Of a DNA stretch of 64,000 nucleotides, positions 61,920 to 64,000 are shown piece by piece. Location: positions 566,659 to 630,658 of the forward strand of contig NZ_CADFDK010000004.1 in assembly GCF_902832885.1 (NCBI RefSeq), given 5' to 3'. The stretch is from Burkholderia seminalis DSM 23518 (GTDB lineage Bacteria > Pseudomonadota > Gammaproteobacteria > Burkholderiales > Burkholderiaceae). The position numbers and the translations under genes were made by a program. A model generated the notes under the pieces. It ran no database searches. It was given only the letters and a program-made list of their open reading frames with translations, and was not told the DNA's origin. Position 1 is the stretch's first letter. Each line of letters opens with the position of its first letter.

Positions 61920-61992
61920 GAGCCGGATGCCTTAATTGGGCACGTCCGGATCTGTGCGGGGGGCGTTCCGAGAGGAACGTCCCTACCGCGAT
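61920..61992 (+). ncRNA. Group II intron domains V and VI
   Basis: Domain V (61920-61953, 34 nt) opens GAGCCGGATGC with the catalytic AGC triad and closes GTCCGGATCT. Domain VI (about 61955-61990) forms a stem CGTTCC/GGAACG capped by GAGA with a bulged A at 61985, eight bases from the 3' end, the expected branch point. Confidence 0.88.
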
Positions 61993-62085
61993 CTGCAGCC
62001 GGTCGAAGCCGCGGGCCCACGTAGCGCGCTGTAAACCATTGTTAGCTGGCGTTCGCGTGATCGTGGGCAGTCGTAAACTGTCCGC

Positions 62086-63654
62086 ATGGAGTCGACCTCG
62101 ACCGCACTGCGCGACGACATCAACGCTCTGAGAGCGTCGTTGCTTGAGCGTGATGCACAGGTTGCTGAGCTGCGAAAGCAGCTATCGTCGCGAGCACTCG
62201 AAATCGAGCATCTGAAGCTCACGATCGCGAAATTGCGCCGAATGCAGTTCGGCCGGAAATCGGAGAAACTAGATCGCCAGATCGAACAGCTCGAATTGCG
62301 GCTGGAGGACCTGCTGGCCGATGAAGGCGCTGTCGATGAGGCAGCCGCTCCCGAAGCAAAGCGGCCGCGCCGTGAAGGTGCAAGCCGCAAGTCGCTACCC
62401 GAACATCTTGAACGCGAATAGCGCGTCCATTTGCCCGCCGATGATGACCGCCCCGATTGCGGTGGGCAGATCAAGCCGTTGGGCGAAGACATCACCGAGC
62501 AACCGAATACGTGCGTGCGCGCTTCCGTGTGATCCGTCATCGCCGCCCGAAGCTGGCCTGCGCGCTGTGATCGCATCGTGCAGGCTGCGGCCCCGAGCCG
62601 CCCGATCGATCGGGGCATCCCGGGGCCGGCGTTGCTTGCCCACATCGCCGTGTCGAAGTTCGCGTACCACCTCCCGCTGCACCGCCAGGCGGTGATGTAC
62701 GCGCGTGACGGCGTCGAGATCGATCCCGGTGCGATCGGCTACTGGATGGGTAGCATCACGGCGCTGCTCGCACCGTTGGTCGACGCCGTGCGCCGCTACA
62801 CGCTGGCCTGCGGTAAAGTGCATGCGGACGACACTCCGCTGCCGGTGCTGGCGCCGGGCAACGGTCGCACGAAGACAGGACGTCTCTGGGTCTACGTGCG
62901 CGATGATCGGCCGAGCGGCGTCGACGAAGCGCCGGCGGCCTGGTTCGCCTACACGTCCGATCGTCGCGGTGAGCATCCGCAGCAACATCTCGCTGACTTC
63001 GCCGGCGTGCTGCAGGCTGACGCGTTCGCTGGCTATGCCGAGCTGTATCTCGACGGCCGCGTCCAGGAAGCCGCGTGTATGGCTCACGCGCGCCGGAAGA
63101 TCCACGACCTGCATGCGGTGTGCCCCAACGCCGTGACGGAGGAGGCGCTGTGCCGGATCGGCGCGCTCTACAAGATCGAAGAGCAGATCCGCGACAAGCC
63201 GCCCGACGAACGGCGCAGTGTGCGCCAAGCGCGGGCGGGGCCACTGCTCGAAGACATGAAGCGCTGGTTCGAAGCGACGCTTGCCACGCTCTCTGCAAAA
63301 TCTGACACGACCAAGGCGATTCGGTATGCGCTGAATCGCTGGCCGGCGCTCGTCTACTACTGCAGCGATGGGTGTGCGGAGATCGACAATCTGATCGCCG
63401 AGCGAGCACTGCGAGGCGTCGCTTTCGGAAGGCGGAACTATCTGTTCGCCAGCGCCGACTCCGGCGGCGAACGTGCCGCCGTGATGTACAGCCTGATTGG
63501 CACGGCACGCCTGAACGCCCTCGATCCCGAGGCGTATCTCGCCTACGTGCTCGAGCGAATCGCCGACTATCCGGCCAACCGCGTCGACGAACAGCTCCCG
63601 TGGAACGTCGCACCGTCGCTGTCGCCTACTGCTCGCGTCGAGCCCATCCGATAG
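62086..63654 (+). pseudogene. tnpC: IS66 TnpC transposase (decayed)
   Basis: N-terminal leucine-zipper (ALRDDINALRASLLERDAQV, QLSSRALEIEHLKLTIAKLR) then MQFGRKSEKL. In-frame TAG at 62419-62421; a one-base loss at about 62503 and a two-base loss at about 62561 put the middle segment out of frame and then back in. The DDE-type core (GIPGPALLAHIAVSKFAYHL, KVHADDTPLPVLAPG) and C-terminus (FGRRNYLFASADSGGERAAV) are readable. Inactive as it stands. Confidence 0.9.
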
Positions 63655-63708
63655 CGCCGCGAATCTCCGTCGTAAACAACCGAACTACGGTACTGCTCAG
63701 GCGCTTAC

Positions 63709-63716
63709 GATTAGCC
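63709..63716. repeat. 8-bp target duplication, right copy
   Basis: GATTAGCC, right next to the IS66 end; left copy GATTGGCC at 59274-59281. Confidence 0.8.
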
Positions 63717-63745
63717 ACCAACAACGGTGGCAAGTCTCGGTATCG

Positions 63746-63992
63746 ACGTTACGGACGGCGCCGGGATATCCCGGTCAAACCCCTATCAGCGATCACCAGC
63801 CACTCACCAGGCCCGGTGACACCCGTTACTATCTTCACGCCCCGATTGTCGGGGCTTTGGCCAGCCAGGCCCGGCATGATTCTCGCCCCCAGTCGCAGTC
63901 ATGATCCGGGGGGTGTTGTCACCGGGCCTGGTGGGTGGCTGGTGATCGCTGATAGGGGTTTGGCCGGGATATCCCGACGCCGTCCGTAACGT
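63746..63992. repeat. Pair of 76-bp inverted repeats
   Basis: Arms 63746-63821 and 63917-63992 are complementary with about three mismatches, separated by 95 bp. Each arm contains the palindrome GGGATATCCC. The 95-bp centre holds GCCCCGATTGTCGGGGC, a hairpin followed by TTT. Not identified; could be a MITE-type element or ends of another mobile element. Confidence 0.85.
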
Positions 63993-64000
63993 GGATGCCG

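Larger units (their letters stand above)
60079..61992 (+). mobile_element. Group II intron
   Basis: Starts GTGCGAC (GUGYG consensus) after exon ...GATTGG and ends ...CGAT before CTGCAG. Domain V/VI at 61920-61992 and a reverse-transcriptase gene in domain IV. Same orientation as tnpB, which allows splicing. Length 1914 bp. The 5' 400 bp is the structured ribozyme domain I-III region. Confidence 0.92.
59772..62034 (+). pseudogene. tnpB: IS66 TnpB, split by the group II intron and frameshifted
   Basis: Exon 1 is 59772-60078 and exon 2 is 61993-62034. MSGLPQNTRIWIAAGVTDMR, then CGFNSLAAKVQTVLEKDPFS and GHVFVFRGKRGDPLKCLYWS are the TnpB core. An extra base in the A/G run at about 59985-59993 breaks the frame after KRLEKG; correcting it restores GRFAWPRADSGVVALTTAQL and so on to DW, then exon 2 continues LQPVEAAGPRSAL and stop with no frame break across the intron. 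So the intron junction is precise. Confidence 0.88.
59282..63708 (+). mobile_element. IS66-family element interrupted by a group II intron
   Basis: Ends GTAAGC-7-CAGTACCGT (left) and the same on the other strand at the right (17 of 22 inverted). 8-bp target duplication 7/8. Contents in order: tnpA, tnpB (split), tnpC. The total is 4427 bp; subtracting the 1914-bp intron leaves 2513 bp, the usual size of IS66 elements. Decay is present in tnpB and tnpC, so it is inactive by itself. Confidence 0.92.

Noticed and set aside
1-64000. tRNA or rRNA genes, prophage, integron integrase
   Set aside because: No cloverleaf, rRNA core sequence, phage structural gene or integrase motif was noticed by eye; a tRNAscan and profile search would settle it.

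Overview
The window looks like a piece of a Burkholderia genome, probably a Burkholderia cepacia-complex relative and perhaps a secondary replicon. This is inferred from the very high GC content, the strong GC3 bias, the dense LysR/AraC/LuxR regulator-plus-operon layout and the character of the proteins (Fiu-type siderophore receptor, creBCD, a trimeric-type porin, DHA2 and MHS transporters, RidA, YpfJ-type zinc peptidase). No rRNA or tRNA gene was seen. Two parts can be separated: ordinary high-GC chromosome from 1 to about 51.7 kb, and a mobile or acquired tract from about 51.7 kb to the end, with lower GC, different codon use and insertion sequences.

Core part, left to right. An iron-uptake pair (TonB-dependent siderophore receptor and a Sel1/TPR-like partner) sits behind a Fur-box-like site. 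A FitAB/VapBC-type toxin-antitoxin pair follows. Next is an aspartate carbamoyltransferase carrying an N-terminal DNA-binding domain, with a perfect palindrome just upstream. After an entericidin-like lipoprotein and an EamA exporter, an AraC regulator faces a MoaF-like/SDR operon. A 23-bp site in that promoter recurs (22/23) in front of another SDR gene at 32.5 kb. Then come a DapB-like reductase carrying a 15-bp minisatellite, a two-component system with an EF-hand protein and a repeat-rich secreted protein, an exact 10 x 10-bp array upstream of a fatty-acid-hydroxylase-like gene, and creBCD with a recognisable cre-tag in front of creD. From 21.5 to 32.5 kb there are transporters, three LysR regulators with candidate operators, SDRs, a DUF2848 protein and a small lipoprotein.

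From 33.8 to 42.7 kb lies an apparent amine/amino-acid catabolic locus: LuxR regulator, aldehyde dehydrogenase, class III aminotransferase, APC permease, DUF3156 protein, AraC regulator and porin. The same 16-bp motif precedes four of its transcription units, which suggests one regulon: the porin and permease bring the amine in, the aminotransferase makes the aldehyde and the dehydrogenase oxidises it. Next is a sugar-type ABC importer (binding protein and two permeases, no ATPase) behind a perfect LacI-type palindrome, its LacI regulator and a PI-PLC-like protein. An alpha/beta hydrolase, a LysE exporter, a GNAT acetyltransferase and an ArsR/Old-Yellow-Enzyme pair close the core.

The accessory tract holds an IS110-family element, two unrecognised genes, and a three-gene cassette: a galactose-oxidase-like copper-radical oxidase with two ricin-B lectin domains, a short cytochrome c and a SCO-type copper chaperone. 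An IS66-family element (59282-63708) follows; it has terminal inverted repeats, an 8-bp target duplication (7/8) and a complete group II intron inserted in its tnpB. Both the intron reverse transcriptase and the IS66 genes are decayed. The window ends in a pair of 76-bp inverted repeats of unknown nature.
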